DNA of 56,304 bases, from the IMG/VR virus record IMGVR_UViG_3300006922_000026, positions 1 to 56,304 of that record; one strand, written 5' to 3'. The notes under the pieces were generated by a model, which was not told the origin of the DNA, did no database searches, and saw nothing but the letters and a program-made list of their open reading frames with translations. Positions 38,648 to 47,367 of the stretch are shown piece after piece; the stretch's first letter is position 1; each line of letters starts with the position of its first letter. The stretch comes from a virus. Position numbers and translations under genes: made by a program.

Positions 38648-38697
38648 TATATTATTAAGTACCCTCTAATTTATACTTATATTTAGTTATAGGAATC

Positions 38698-38705
38698 TAT
38701 TTATC
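38698..38705 (-). promoter_or_regulatory. T4-late-like box upstream of csp
   Basis: GATAAATA followed by G on the minus strand, immediately after the T-run of the preceding terminator; leader about 45 bases. Confidence 0.5.
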
Positions 38706-38711
38706 AAGAAA

Positions 38712-38742
38712 ACAGTACAATTATGTTACTTTATTGTACTGT
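38712..38742 (-). terminator. Intrinsic terminator
   Basis: ACAGTACAA and TTGTACTGT form a perfect 9-bp stem around a 13-base loop, followed by TTTTC on the minus strand; it lies 24 bases after the histone-like gene. Confidence 0.8.
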
Positions 38743-38765
38743 CTCCTTGTATAATAATATAGAAA

Positions 38766-38945
38766 TTATAGAGAGTTTTTCTTCTCTTGGATTTCTGCTC
38801 TACGTGACTTTGCAAGTTTACCCATGTTTCCTAAGGCTTTTCTTGCTCTTGCCGCCGCCGCCTTAACACTCTTTGTATCGAATGCTTCAGACTCTTTCAT
38901 ATAGTTTTCGTATTCAGCAATAATTTGCTCATGAATTGTTGACAT
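38766..38945 (-). CDS. Histone-like basic protein (59 aa)
   Basis: Start ATG 38945 with CAGGAGA; the longer frame lies inside the phosphatase gene. The N-terminal half is acidic and helical (HEQIIAEYENYMKESEAF), the C-terminal half basic with alanine (KAAAARARKALGNMGKLAKS, then RRAEIQEKK). This pattern resembles small bacterial/phage histone-H1-like DNA-binding proteins. It may compact DNA or coat the phage genome. Followed by a strong terminator. Confidence 0.65.
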   Translation of the reverse strand: MSTIHEQIIAEYENYMKESEAFDTKSVKAAAARARKALGNMGKLAKSRRAEIQEKKNSL

Positions 38946-39543
38946 ATCTTTCTCCTGTAATGATTTTGTAAACAGTGCTCCAGAACTTTGCAGTTGGGAT
39001 ATCGTCCTTGAATGTATCTTTATTATATTCATGTTCGATAATGATTGGCTTCAACCCAACTCGCTTTCCAGCGAGAGCGTTTTCAACCTTATCTTCCACC
39101 CACCAGGCCCCTGAACCTTCATACTTTGCAAGTGCTTTGTCTTTGCCAGCACCCGTAGGTAAAAAGGTAATGTCGGAAATAACTCCTTCACCAAACACAT
39201 CTTGTAAGTTCAACTTGCGAAGTGCTTGTGCCGGTCTATCCGTGTGTAATGATGTAATCGCCTTAAATTCATAGCCTTTTGCTTTAAGGGCAGTTATCAC
39301 CTCTACACTATCTCTTAATGGTTCCAAGAAAGCAATCCAGGCACTACGATTGAAATACTCAACCATAAACTTGCCTTGTTCTTCGCTTATCTCTTTGCCA
39401 TGTCGTTCTTGCATCCATTCAGTAACTTTGTACTTTGTATTGTCTACTTCAACAATACCTTCCAAAGCCATGAACTGTAAGAAACTATTTTTCCAGTCTA
39501 ATACTACACCGTCAATATCAATTAAAATTAATTTATTACTCAT
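38929..39543 (-). CDS. HAD-family phosphatase (5'-nucleotidase-like)
   Basis: Motif I ILIDIDGVVLDW supplies the nucleophilic Asp and acid Asp; motif II is KAITSLHTD; motif IV is AWWVEDKVENA. The helical cap lies between about residues 20 and 85. 204 residues. Substrate likely a nucleotide or sugar phosphate; phages often use such enzymes for dNTP pools. The ATG overlaps the previous stop by 4 bases and the gene overlaps the histone-like gene by 17. Confidence 0.8.
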   Translation of the reverse strand: MSNKLILIDIDGVVLDWKNSFLQFMALEGIVEVDNTKYKVTEWMQERHGKEISEEQGKFMVEYFNRSAWIAFLEPLRDSVEVITALKAKGYEFKAITSLHTDRPAQALRKLNLQDVFGEGVISDITFLPTGAGKDKALAKYEGSGAWWVEDKVENALAGKRVGLKPIIIEHEYNKDTFKDDIPTAKFWSTVYKIITGERYVNNS

Positions 39544-39833
39544 GATAATGTTTGTATCCCTGTTGTTACTTCAATATACTTTTTTGATGTTTCCTTCTCA
39601 CACTCTGCAATTACCATAACACTTGTTTTTGGTAATGTAATATCTTTAAGTGGATCAGCAGTCATCATAAACGAGCCTAATACAACTCCCTTTGGTCCTT
39701 GCATCAATGTCAGTGGCTTGTGTAATTTAAAAGAAGTATCATTAATCGCTTCGATACGAGCAACTACTTCTTCTCCTGAAACAAGTTTAATTGATACAGT
39801 ATCGCCTTTTTTATATGGTACTTCTAATAGCAT
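39540..39833 (-). CDS. Sm-like small phage protein (97 aa)
   Basis: Beta-barrel pattern: YKKGDTVSIKLVSGEEVVAR, then SFKLHKPLTLMQGPKGVVLG, LKDITLPKTSVMVIAE and a C-terminal YIEVTTGIQ. The spacing matches the Sm-like proteins common in marine T4-like phages next to glutaredoxin and nrd genes. Possible RNA contact; no function shown. TAATG overlap with the glutaredoxin gene. Confidence 0.65.
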   Translation of the reverse strand: MLLEVPYKKGDTVSIKLVSGEEVVARIEAINDTSFKLHKPLTLMQGPKGVVLGSFMMTADPLKDITLPKTSVMVIAECEKETSKKYIEVTTGIQTLS

Positions 39834-40105
39834 TATTGTTGTGTTCCTTCTATTCCGTGTTCTTCAACATACGAAGCCAATGCTTCATATCCTCCTATAT
39901 ACTTACCGTTAAGGATAACTTGCGGCACCGATCTTGGCTGTGGCATACCATTTACTTCAAATTCTTCAAGTAATTGCTCACGTGTAATATCAGTTCCGAC
40001 TTCTCTTACTGTGTATTCAATTTTCAAATTGTCCAATAATGATTTTGCTTTGACGCAAGACGGACAAGATGGCTTTGAATAAACGACTGTTGGTTGTTTG
40101 CTCAT
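39833..40105 (-). CDS. Glutaredoxin
   Basis: Reduces disulphides, here most likely those of the phage ribonucleotide reductase. Active site SKPSCPSCVKAKSL with CPSC at residues 14-17, cis-proline region RSVPQVILNGKYIGGYEALA, which also gives the GG turn. 90 residues. It follows nrdB by 22 bases and AGGAAG precedes the ATG, so it belongs to the nrdA-nrdB-grx gene set. Confidence 0.93.
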   Translation of the reverse strand: MSKQPTVVYSKPSCPSCVKAKSLLDNLKIEYTVREVGTDITREQLLEEFEVNGMPQPRSVPQVILNGKYIGGYEALASYVEEHGIEGTQQ

Positions 40106-40127
40106 TGTACTTCCTTCTTTTGTTTGA

Positions 40128-41237
40128 TTATAAACTAAAACCTTTAAACGTATCTTTCTCTACGTCTTGTTTAATACCGCCAATCAAGTAACTTTCAACT
40201 TCAGTTTCTTGAGGTGCGACTTGTAGTCCTGCACTTGACAACCAATGTTGTGTCCAAGGTAAAGGGTTAGTATTAAGTGGGCGATCGTAAATTGTTTTAA
40301 GTCCAAGTGCTTTCAATCTCTTGTTAGCAATAAACTCTACATAAGCATGTAACAAAGTTTCGTTCAATCCAATAATGGATCCATCTTTGAACAGGTAGTC
40401 TGCCCAACGTTTTTCTTCGTCAACGCAATCACGCCACATTTGATAAACTTCTTCTTCGCACTCTTTTGCAATCTTAACAAAGTCCTTGTCGTCATCACCT
40501 TTCATCCAATGCTTTAGAATGTGTGTAGACAGATTCAGGTGAGTTGCTTCATCACGTGCAATCAATGAAATAATCTTTGCAGACCCTTCCATCATTTTTA
40601 ATTCGCCAAATGCAAATGTACATGCAAATGAAACATAAAAACGTAAACCTTCTAAGATGTTTACAGTCATCATTGCTTTGTATAACTGCTTCTTAACTTC
40701 ATAGATACTGTGCTTGCCTTGATTAAAGTGTTCAGTAGCAATATTATAAAACTTGTCGTACTCTTTAGTAACACTTTCAGCACGTTCAATAATTCTTTCG
40801 TCATCAAGGATAGTATCAAATACTTCACTTGGATCGGCATAAACATTTTTTACAATGTGTGTATATGAACGACTGTGAATAGTTTCAAAGAAGTCCCATG
40901 CTACAATACAACTTTCCAATTCCGGCACGGAAACATAAGGTAAGAAAGCAAGACATGGTCCTCTTCCTTGTACACTATCTAATAGTGTTTGGTATTTCAA
41001 ATTACTCGTAAAGATGTGCTTCTGCTCTGGTCTGAAGTTGGCATAGTCTGCTCTGTCTTTCTGTAGACTTACTTCTTCAGGACGCCAAAAGTATCCTAAC
41101 ATTGTTTGATTTAACTTATCAAACTCTGGGTAACGAAACGTATCGTACCTTTGTGTATTCTGATCCTCCCCAAAGAACATGTGTTGCTTTGTGAAATCTA
41201 CTTTGTTCTTATTGAACACTGTTTTCTTTGTTGACAT
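40128..41237 (-). CDS. nrdB: Ribonucleotide reductase class Ia, beta subunit
   Basis: Holds the diiron-tyrosyl radical cofactor that drives NrdA. Ligands and radical Tyr are visible in DFFETIHSRSYTHI: Glu118, His121 and Tyr125; further ligands occur in EGLRFYVSFACTFAFGE and LIARDEATHLNLS. The C-terminus (KDTFKGFSL) would dock to NrdA. 369 residues. Own promoter at 41269-41297 in addition to possible read-through from nrdA. Supplies deoxynucleotides for phage replication. Confidence 0.97.
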   Translation of the reverse strand: MSTKKTVFNKNKVDFTKQHMFFGEDQNTQRYDTFRYPEFDKLNQTMLGYFWRPEEVSLQKDRADYANFRPEQKHIFTSNLKYQTLLDSVQGRGPCLAFLPYVSVPELESCIVAWDFFETIHSRSYTHIVKNVYADPSEVFDTILDDERIIERAESVTKEYDKFYNIATEHFNQGKHSIYEVKKQLYKAMMTVNILEGLRFYVSFACTFAFGELKMMEGSAKIISLIARDEATHLNLSTHILKHWMKGDDDKDFVKIAKECEEEVYQMWRDCVDEEKRWADYLFKDGSIIGLNETLLHAYVEFIANKRLKALGLKTIYDRPLNTNPLPWTQHWLSSAGLQVAPQETEVESYLIGGIKQDVEKDTFKGFSL

Positions 41238-41268
41238 TTCTAATGCACCTCTCTCTATGTATCTGTAT

Positions 41269-41297
41269 ATGTTACTATCTTTTGCTTACGTTGTCAA
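41269..41297 (-). promoter_or_regulatory. sigma70-like promoter of nrdB
   Basis: TTGACA, 17 bases, TAACAT on the minus strand, about 30 bases before the nrdB ATG. Confidence 0.65.
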
Positions 41298-41300
41298 GTA

Positions 41301-43625
41301 CTAAATTGCACAACTGTCGCAATATTCTTCATACTCGTCGTCTGTGCCTTTAAATTCACCACGTTCAACTTGTACAAGTGGAGTACTTATCTCTGAAGTT
41401 GGTTCTTCTACTTCATCAGCCCCCTTAAAGTCGTAAGTATTTTGATAATAACTCGTTTTCCAACCGTATTTGTATGTGTTTAATAAGTCCTTGAACATAA
41501 CACTCATAGGAACTTCGTTGTTTTCAAAGTGTGTTGGATTGTATGACCAGTTACCACTAATTGCCTGATCAAAAAACTTCTGCATTACTGCTACTATATT
41601 GATATACCCTTCGTTGCTTGGCATATCCCATAATAGAGTATAGTGATTCTTTAATGTAGTATACTGCGGAACAATCTGCTTAAGAGGCCCTTTCTTGGAC
41701 TTCTTAACGGACAAGTAACCTCTTGGTGGTTCAATTCCGTTTGTGGCATTTGACACAATGGACGAACTCTCCGAAGGCATTTGTGCGGACAACGTTGAAT
41801 GCCGTAGGCCGTGTTCTGTGATACGTGTTCTAAGACTATCCCAATCATACTTTAATTTAATGTTACAAACTTCATCAAGATCCTTTTTGTATGTGTCAAT
41901 TGGTAAGATACCATCTGCATACTTGGTTCTATCAAAGTAATCACATTTACCTTTCTCTTGTGCAAGTTTATTAGATGCTGTTAACAAGTAGTATTGAAAT
42001 GCTTCTGACAGTTCGTGTACTTTTGTTAATGCTTTCTTGTCACTGTATTTAACACCTTCACGTGCCAAGTAATGTGCAAGTCCAATATAACCTACTCCTA
42101 ATGAACGTCTTGCTTTAGTAGATACTTCAGCCGCCTTCACAGGATATCTTTGGTAATCAATAATTTCATCTAATGCTCTTACTGCCAACTCGCATAGTTC
42201 TTCTAAGTCGTCTAACTCTTTTAATAGTCCAACGTTAATAGCACTTAGAATACACAATGCAATTTCACCTTCTTCATCATCAATGTGTGTAAGTGGTTTA
42301 GTTGGTAGTGTAATCTCTTGACACAAGTTACTCATGTACACTGTGTCCTTAAATGAACTGTGTGTATTAGCATGGTCAACGTTCATAAGATAGATACGTC
42401 CTGTTTCAGCACGTTCTTTAAGCATTGAACCAAACAACTCCATTGCTGGAATAGTTTTCTTTTTAATCTTAGGATCTTTCTCTGCCGCCTTATAAAGTTT
42501 TTCAAACTTGTCTTGGTCAGAATAAAATGCTTCGTACATTCCATCTACTGCGTGTGGCGAGAAAAGACTTATGTCGCCGTTGGACAATAATCTTTCATAC
42601 ATTAATTTATTAAGTTGAATTGAATAATCTAACTTACGTACTCTATTATCCTCTGTACCTTTGTTATTCTTTAGTACAAGGATGTCTTCAATTTCATAAT
42701 GCCATAATGGAAAATGAACAGTTGCACTTCCGCCACGTACACCATTCTGTGTACAACAACGTACTGTGCTTTCAAATTTCTTTAGGAACGGAATTACTCC
42801 TGTGTGGGCAACTTCTCCGCCTCTGATTTTAGAGTTGATTGCTCTAACTCTACCACTGTTGATTCCGATACCCGCCCTTTGCGCCGTATAACGTCCGATA
42901 GCCATATCACTGCTAAAAATGGAATTGAGAGAATCATCACTGTCAACCAAAACGCAAGAAGCAAACTGGCGGACAGGAGTTCTAACACCAGCCATGACTG
43001 GGGTCGGTATGTTGATTTTAAAAAGTGAGGTCGCGTCATAATATCTCCTTACATAATACATGCGTGATTCTGCTGGGTAATTAGCAAATAGTGTCGCGGC
43101 AATCATCATATACATGTGTTGCGGAGTTTCAAACAGTTGTCCTGAACTTCTATCTTGACACAGGTACTTGTCAACAATTTGTCTTAGGCCTGCGTATGTA
43201 AAGTTCTCATCACGGTTACGTTTAATGTATTTGTCTAATGTTAAAATTTCTTCTGGTGTGTATTGATTTAGAATGTCAGGATCATATACACCACGTTCGA
43301 TGTTTTTCTGGATCATTGACATAAGAGGAGCATTGTCAAATTCGCCATAAACATCTTTATATGTTGCGTACAATAATAAACGTGATGCAACAAACTGGTA
43401 GTTAGGATTTTCTAACGTAATTAAATCATTTGCTGACTTAATCATAATCTCTTGAATTTCACTTGACGACATGCCATCGTAAAATTGTATGTGTGAGCTC
43501 ATTTCTACTTGACTCGAACTAACACCTGTTAGCCCTTCACAAGCAAACTCAACCACTTTGTGAATCTTGTTTACATCTAATGGCTCCGTAGTGCCATCAC
43601 GCTTCATTATATTGATATTTGACAT
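41301..43625 (-). CDS. nrdA: Ribonucleotide reductase class Ia, alpha subunit
   Basis: Reduces ribonucleoside diphosphates. An N-terminal ATP-cone (MKRDGTTEPLDVNKIHKVVE) is followed by the 10-stranded barrel: PTPVMAGVRTPVRQFASCVL with an active-site Cys, NLCQEITLPTKPL carrying the radical-transfer Cys, and MPSESSSIVSNATNGIEPPR. The last residues EYCDSCAI give the redox Cys pair 769/772 served by glutaredoxin. 774 residues, full length. GAGGAAG precedes the ATG. Operon nrdA-nrdB-grx. Confidence 0.97.
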   Translation of the reverse strand: MSNINIMKRDGTTEPLDVNKIHKVVEFACEGLTGVSSSQVEMSSHIQFYDGMSSSEIQEIMIKSANDLITLENPNYQFVASRLLLYATYKDVYGEFDNAPLMSMIQKNIERGVYDPDILNQYTPEEILTLDKYIKRNRDENFTYAGLRQIVDKYLCQDRSSGQLFETPQHMYMMIAATLFANYPAESRMYYVRRYYDATSLFKINIPTPVMAGVRTPVRQFASCVLVDSDDSLNSIFSSDMAIGRYTAQRAGIGINSGRVRAINSKIRGGEVAHTGVIPFLKKFESTVRCCTQNGVRGGSATVHFPLWHYEIEDILVLKNNKGTEDNRVRKLDYSIQLNKLMYERLLSNGDISLFSPHAVDGMYEAFYSDQDKFEKLYKAAEKDPKIKKKTIPAMELFGSMLKERAETGRIYLMNVDHANTHSSFKDTVYMSNLCQEITLPTKPLTHIDDEEGEIALCILSAINVGLLKELDDLEELCELAVRALDEIIDYQRYPVKAAEVSTKARRSLGVGYIGLAHYLAREGVKYSDKKALTKVHELSEAFQYYLLTASNKLAQEKGKCDYFDRTKYADGILPIDTYKKDLDEVCNIKLKYDWDSLRTRITEHGLRHSTLSAQMPSESSSIVSNATNGIEPPRGYLSVKKSKKGPLKQIVPQYTTLKNHYTLLWDMPSNEGYINIVAVMQKFFDQAISGNWSYNPTHFENNEVPMSVMFKDLLNTYKYGWKTSYYQNTYDFKGADEVEEPTSEISTPLVQVERGEFKGTDDEYEEYCDSCAI

Positions 43626-43665
43626 TGACTTCCTCTTCTTTCTTCTTGCGTTAACAAAAAAATAT

Positions 43666-44094
43666 TTATTGAAGTGCCGGCAACTTGTATACCTTTTGTG
43701 GTACCCAACTTCCTGGTGCTTCGTTGTGTGATATTATGCGTTTGCCCATAGGTTGTATGAACGTCTGTCCTATGGATAAAAGCATAAAGGTTTCCTGTTT
43801 TTCTACTTCCGTAATAATATGTATCTCAAAACGGTTCTTCGAAAACCGTTCAGTTAATTGTAAAGTATAACATATTCCTAATAAAATGCAAGTGTCTGTA
43901 TAGCCATTTTCTTGGATAAGTTCCCAAGGACCACGCCACGTGCTTTGATCCCACATGTTTATACTTTTGTTGTGTACGATTGGTGCGTTTGAGTAATATT
44001 CAACTACATCACGCAATGGATCTTTAGATGTCTCGAGGGTGTCTCGGAGTGCCTTCCACTTGATTAATCGATTCTCATATACTTCTGAAAACAT
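43666..44094 (-). CDS. Conserved phage protein (142 aa)
   Basis: Soluble protein with SINMWDQSTWRGPWELIQEN and CYTLQLTERFSKNRFEIHII, a pattern I associate with small T4-like marine phage proteins near virion genes. It has no signal or membrane segment. A TTAAATA-type late box lies 8 bases before the ATG and no ribosome site is seen. Possibly a head or neck component; unproven. Confidence 0.65.
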   Translation of the reverse strand: MFSEVYENRLIKWKALRDTLETSKDPLRDVVEYYSNAPIVHNKSINMWDQSTWRGPWELIQENGYTDTCILLGICYTLQLTERFSKNRFEIHIITEVEKQETFMLLSIGQTFIQPMGKRIISHNEAPGSWVPQKVYKLPALQ

Positions 44095-44105
44095 GCTAAC
44101 TCTAT

Positions 44106-45719
44106 TTAATTTTTAATTGATACTTGGTATGTAAAGTCGGCATTCTCGCTCACTACAGTATTCTTCATTCTTATTGCTAATGTGTCGTTTACAGTATCAC
44201 TGTTCATATCAAATAGTTGTGCTTTCAATTCTAATGTAGTTGCAAAACCTGCATCTCCATTATAATCATATACGTCACTGTACGTTACAGAGTCATTGCT
44301 TTTGTTAACAATAACTTCTAACTTACCTTGACGCATTGCATCTACTTGATTACTTTTATACTGATAATCAATAATGTATGTGCGAGTGTAATCACCTGGG
44401 AGTCTAAAAATAGTTTCAAAAGCATTTTGTTGTACTGTTGATATCTTGTTACTAAAACTGTATCCTGTGTGGATAGGTCCTTGTATTTCTGATATGTAAG
44501 GAGTAGTTTGGAAAGCAGTATCTAACATAAGATCGTTTGTTCTACTAAACCAATCTCCACAACTCTTGTTACCATCTTGTACACTGTTAATAATAGTGTA
44601 GGCAACTGCTGTACTTGTACCGCCGTTGTTACCTACGTTTGTAAATTTGTTACTTTCACTTGTATTATATTTTCCTTGTTGGAATATAATTGCATTTCTA
44701 TCAATGTTATTAAATGCACAACTTTCAAACAAGTTCTTCTGTGGACCTGTTGATTGTCCTTGAGCACCAACAACTGTGTTTTCACCAAACCATACACCGT
44801 ATGATAGAACATCGAATACACAATTTGTAAATGTATTTTCATATGCATCGTCATCACTCTTAACACCATGTGCATAACCATTAATGTCAACGTCATGAAA
44901 CTTGTTATTAAATGATCCAACAACTGTACTTAGGTTAGACATGCTAACTCCAATACTTGCGGCAACAATACCTGTGCCTGAAGTCCAAGGACCTTTGATG
45001 TTTAGATTCTCAAACACACTGTTCTTACAACTTACAAGTTCAATACCTGTAAAACTTGATAACGTGTGTTCTAATGTCATGCCTTCGATAATAATATCTT
45101 GTGCTTGGTTAAGTGATGTGCTTGTACTGTCATCAGCATAAGACCCTGGAGTACTTGTACTGTTGACTGTTGTAAAGATAGGATAGTTACCTGTCTGTAC
45201 TATAAATGTTTTGTTTTTTCCTGCACCTTTGATTGTTGCATAAGGTGGAATCTTAATTGAGTTTGTAATATTGTAAGTACCTGCTTCTAAAACAAGTGTA
45301 ACTCTACTTTGTGCTGTACCTTTAGTTGCTGTATTAATAAACAACTGATCAATAGCACGTTGTAGTGTTGTTGTTTGATCTGAACTATCACCTACTCCAC
45401 CGAAAGATTTGATACTAACGATGTCATCTAATCTGCTCTGAAGTGTTCTTTTGATTGGACCACTAACTGTTGCACCAGTTTGTATTGTGCCATCTTTATA
45501 AGTGTATTGGTCTGCAAGTGTAAACAGGTTATCGTTTTCTGTTAGTACCTTTGTATTACCAACTGCTGGAGAACCTTCACTAACACTACCGTTACCAATG
45601 TATAGTTCTTGTGAGTCTACTGCCCACCCAAGTTCACCACCTGCAAGTTGAGGTATTCCCGAACCACTGTTTTTGCGTCCTCTACGTATTTGAATTCTTG
45701 ATATTTGAACTACAGCCAC
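44106..45719 (-). CDS. Tailspike or tail-fibre protein with pectate-lyase fold
   Basis: The N-terminus (ISRIQIRRGRKNSGSGIPQL, AGGELGWAVDSQELYIGNG) is the virion-attachment repeat seen at the start of many phage fibres. Residues 95-420 form a right-handed beta-helix of the pectate-lyase_3 type (SIKSFGGVGDSSDQTTTLQR, YNITNSIKIPPYATIKGAGK and the later N/C-rich rungs). The C-terminal 100 residues are a beta-sandwich-like end. 537 residues. Start is GTG at 45719 with AGGAG. Likely binds or cleaves surface polysaccharide. Confidence 0.85.
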   Translation of the reverse strand: MAVVQISRIQIRRGRKNSGSGIPQLAGGELGWAVDSQELYIGNGSVSEGSPAVGNTKVLTENDNLFTLADQYTYKDGTIQTGATVSGPIKRTLQSRLDDIVSIKSFGGVGDSSDQTTTLQRAIDQLFINTATKGTAQSRVTLVLEAGTYNITNSIKIPPYATIKGAGKNKTFIVQTGNYPIFTTVNSTSTPGSYADDSTSTSLNQAQDIIIEGMTLEHTLSSFTGIELVSCKNSVFENLNIKGPWTSGTGIVAASIGVSMSNLSTVVGSFNNKFHDVDINGYAHGVKSDDDAYENTFTNCVFDVLSYGVWFGENTVVGAQGQSTGPQKNLFESCAFNNIDRNAIIFQQGKYNTSESNKFTNVGNNGGTSTAVAYTIINSVQDGNKSCGDWFSRTNDLMLDTAFQTTPYISEIQGPIHTGYSFSNKISTVQQNAFETIFRLPGDYTRTYIIDYQYKSNQVDAMRQGKLEVIVNKSNDSVTYSDVYDYNGDAGFATTLELKAQLFDMNSDTVNDTLAIRMKNTVVSENADFTYQVSIKN

Positions 45720-45744
45720 TTAATAACTCCTAAATTGTTATTAG

Positions 45745-45752
45745 TATTTATC
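45745..45752 (-). promoter_or_regulatory. T4-late-like promoter of the tailspike gene
   Basis: GATAAATA followed by C on the minus strand, about 18 bases before the AGGAG of the tailspike gene. Confidence 0.6.
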
Positions 45753-45756
45753 GACT

Positions 45757-46437
45757 TCAAGCGAACTTATCATAGTACATATACACACGATCCCACCACT
45801 TTTGTTCCCACTCGTCGAAGTTCTCTGGTAGTAAATCAAACTGTTGGTACTGTAAGTCGCGACTACACATGAATATATGCCCTTCGCGTATGTTTGTGTC
45901 GTATATTTCGTTATGTGCTAATGCATAAGCAACCATCTGCAGATAGTAATCGTCTACCCACTCTGCTTTCTTAGGCTTATTAGTTTGTTTAAAGTCCATG
46001 ATAGCAGGTTGTCCTTTGTACTGTCCTACAAGGTCTGTGGTACCTGCATAAATTTTAGGGTGAAACAAGTTAATCTCTGATCCCCATATCTCATCGACAT
46101 GTGTCATTGCTTCTTCTTTAATTACTGTTGCCATTTTATGTGCCTGTTGGGCATATGGATTGCCACCTGGTGTAGGCCATTCAGCAAATTCGATATAGTC
46201 TTCAAGATACTTGTGCATACGTGTTCCAACACTGGCCGCTTCAGTAACAATCTCTTTGGCTTTTTGTTCGCCTACACGTTTACGCCAAGCAATCAATCCA
46301 GACTTGTCTTTTGTTTTATCTAAAATAGTAGTAACACTTGCTACTGCATTACCGTCTGGACAAGCATATAAACGTTTACCGTCAACCGCCTGTCTTTTGA
46401 TTTCGCTATACGAATAGCGTTCTGTTATTAATGACAA
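45757..46437 (-). CDS. PD-(D/E)XK exonuclease (RecB/Cas4-like)
   Basis: Motifs of a PD-(D/E)XK nuclease: GTRMHKYLEDYIE (helix with His), YAGTTDLVGQYKGQPAIMDF with the Asp and DFK core, then YYLQMVAYALAH with the Q-x3-Y motif typical of RecB-type nucleases. 226 residues. Probably a single-strand exonuclease used in phage recombination or genome processing. Start is TTG at 46437, with AGGAG 5 bases upstream and the previous stop just before it, so it is coupled to the 2OG oxygenase. Confidence 0.85.
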   Translation of the reverse strand: MSLITERYSYSEIKRQAVDGKRLYACPDGNAVASVTTILDKTKDKSGLIAWRKRVGEQKAKEIVTEAASVGTRMHKYLEDYIEFAEWPTPGGNPYAQQAHKMATVIKEEAMTHVDEIWGSEINLFHPKIYAGTTDLVGQYKGQPAIMDFKQTNKPKKAEWVDDYYLQMVAYALAHNEIYDTNIREGHIFMCSRDLQYQQFDLLPENFDEWEQKWWDRVYMYYDKFA

Positions 46438-46438
46438 A

Positions 46439-46996
46439 TTATCTCCTATTATATTCTATATCGTAAACGACAGTACGTCTGATACTGTCTGTAGGATACA
46501 CTCCGTGCCACACTCTTCCATCAAGGCAAACTACTCCGCCTTCAACACTTGGAAAATGATTTGGGTGTTGGTATCCATCTGGTTCTGGCATTATTGTAAA
46601 TAGCATTCCGTTAAACTTGTTCTTTGTATTATGTAAAATTGGAACATCATCTAAATGTACAACGGCACTAAAAGTATTTTTCTTCAAGTCACCTTGGTGT
46701 ACATGAAGTCCTTGGTATCCACCTTTTTGATAATAGATGATCCAAGACTCAATAAGTTTAAAATCAGTAAAGTCTTTGAATGCAAGTTGTTGCTCAAGCC
46801 AATCAAAAAATCTTTGTTGTATTCTTTGGTAGTCTTGATTATCTTTTGGTATGTAGATTTGCTCGCCGTCTACTGTTGTCGTGCCAGTGCTTTCATCATC
46901 TGCAATGATGTTATCAAATAGAGTTTCAAACTCTTTATATTGAGGATAACGTGAATGCCATATCCACTGATCTGCGACTTCTTTATAGTTTTCCAT
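46439..46996 (-). CDS. 2OG-Fe(II) oxygenase-like protein
   Basis: Iron-site pattern GGYQGLHVHQGDLKKNTFSA and later GGVVCLDGRVWHGVYPTD, SIRRTVVYDIEY with the 2OG-type Arg. 185 residues; double-stranded beta-helix of the phage hydroxylase type. It is first gene of a unit with the RecB-like nuclease, behind a consensus promoter that carries a perfect 8-bp inverted repeat over its -10 region (47011-47031), so it seems to be specifically controlled. Substrate unknown; DNA-base or protein hydroxylation are both possible. Confidence 0.75.
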   Translation of the reverse strand: MENYKEVADQWIWHSRYPQYKEFETLFDNIIADDESTGTTTVDGEQIYIPKDNQDYQRIQQRFFDWLEQQLAFKDFTDFKLIESWIIYYQKGGYQGLHVHQGDLKKNTFSAVVHLDDVPILHNTKNKFNGMLFTIMPEPDGYQHPNHFPSVEGGVVCLDGRVWHGVYPTDSIRRTVVYDIEYNRR

Positions 46997-47010
46997 TTCA
47001 AACCTTTAAT

Positions 47011-47048
47011 GTACTGTACATTATACAGTACTTACGTTACGAAGTCAA
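47011..47048 (-). promoter_or_regulatory. Promoter with overlapping perfect palindrome
   Basis: TTGACT, 17 bases, TATAAT (47020-47048). The -10 is embedded in GTACTGTA (47011-47018), five bases and TACAGTAC (47024-47031), an exact inverted repeat that would occlude RNA polymerase if bound by a dimeric repressor. Confidence 0.75.
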
Positions 47049-47067
47049 GTGTTTTTTTATATGTGGA

Positions 47068-47367
47068 TTATTGCATTGCATTAGACGTTGCACTTTGAGC
47101 CATTTGGTCAACTGTGTCATCGCCTTGTGCTGGGGGAGTTACTTCTTCGCCGCCTTTTAGTACGATACCTTCTGGATCAAAACTTGCTACGAGGTTTTTA
47201 ACTACTGGATCTTGATCGTACACTGCTTTGAAAGTTTCTTGATCGTGTTGTTCGCCACCCATGTTATCCATGAATGCATTTAACTCATCCCAAGAAACTT
47301 TCTCAGTTTTGTTTTTTACAAGTAAATTTAAGATTTTCGTTAGATTGGGTGAAGCCGACTCAATTAC
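47068..47367 (-). CDS. -1 frame extension of the 47364 gene (99 residues)
   Basis: This frame opens 3 bases upstream of an A9 run at the end of the upstream gene and is open through 99 codons to 47068. An internal ATG at 47271 could give a separate 67-residue protein but has no ribosome site. After the slip it would read VIESASPNLTKILNLLVKNK, then VSWDELNAFMDNMGG, a natural-looking helical domain, and an acidic, Gln-rich end. It is best seen as the transframe tail of a 357-residue protein, or as the result of a homopolymer error. Confidence 0.6.
   Translation of the reverse strand, partial: VIESASPNLTKILNLLVKNKTEKVSWDELNAFMDNMGGEQHDQETFKAVYDQDPVVKNLVASFDPEGIVLKGGEEVTPPAQGDDTVDQMAQSATSNAMQ

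Noticed and set aside
42794-43039. Frames antisense to or out of frame with nrdA
   Set aside because: nrdA is continuous and complete in its own frame; the overlapping frames are shadows without ribosome sites.
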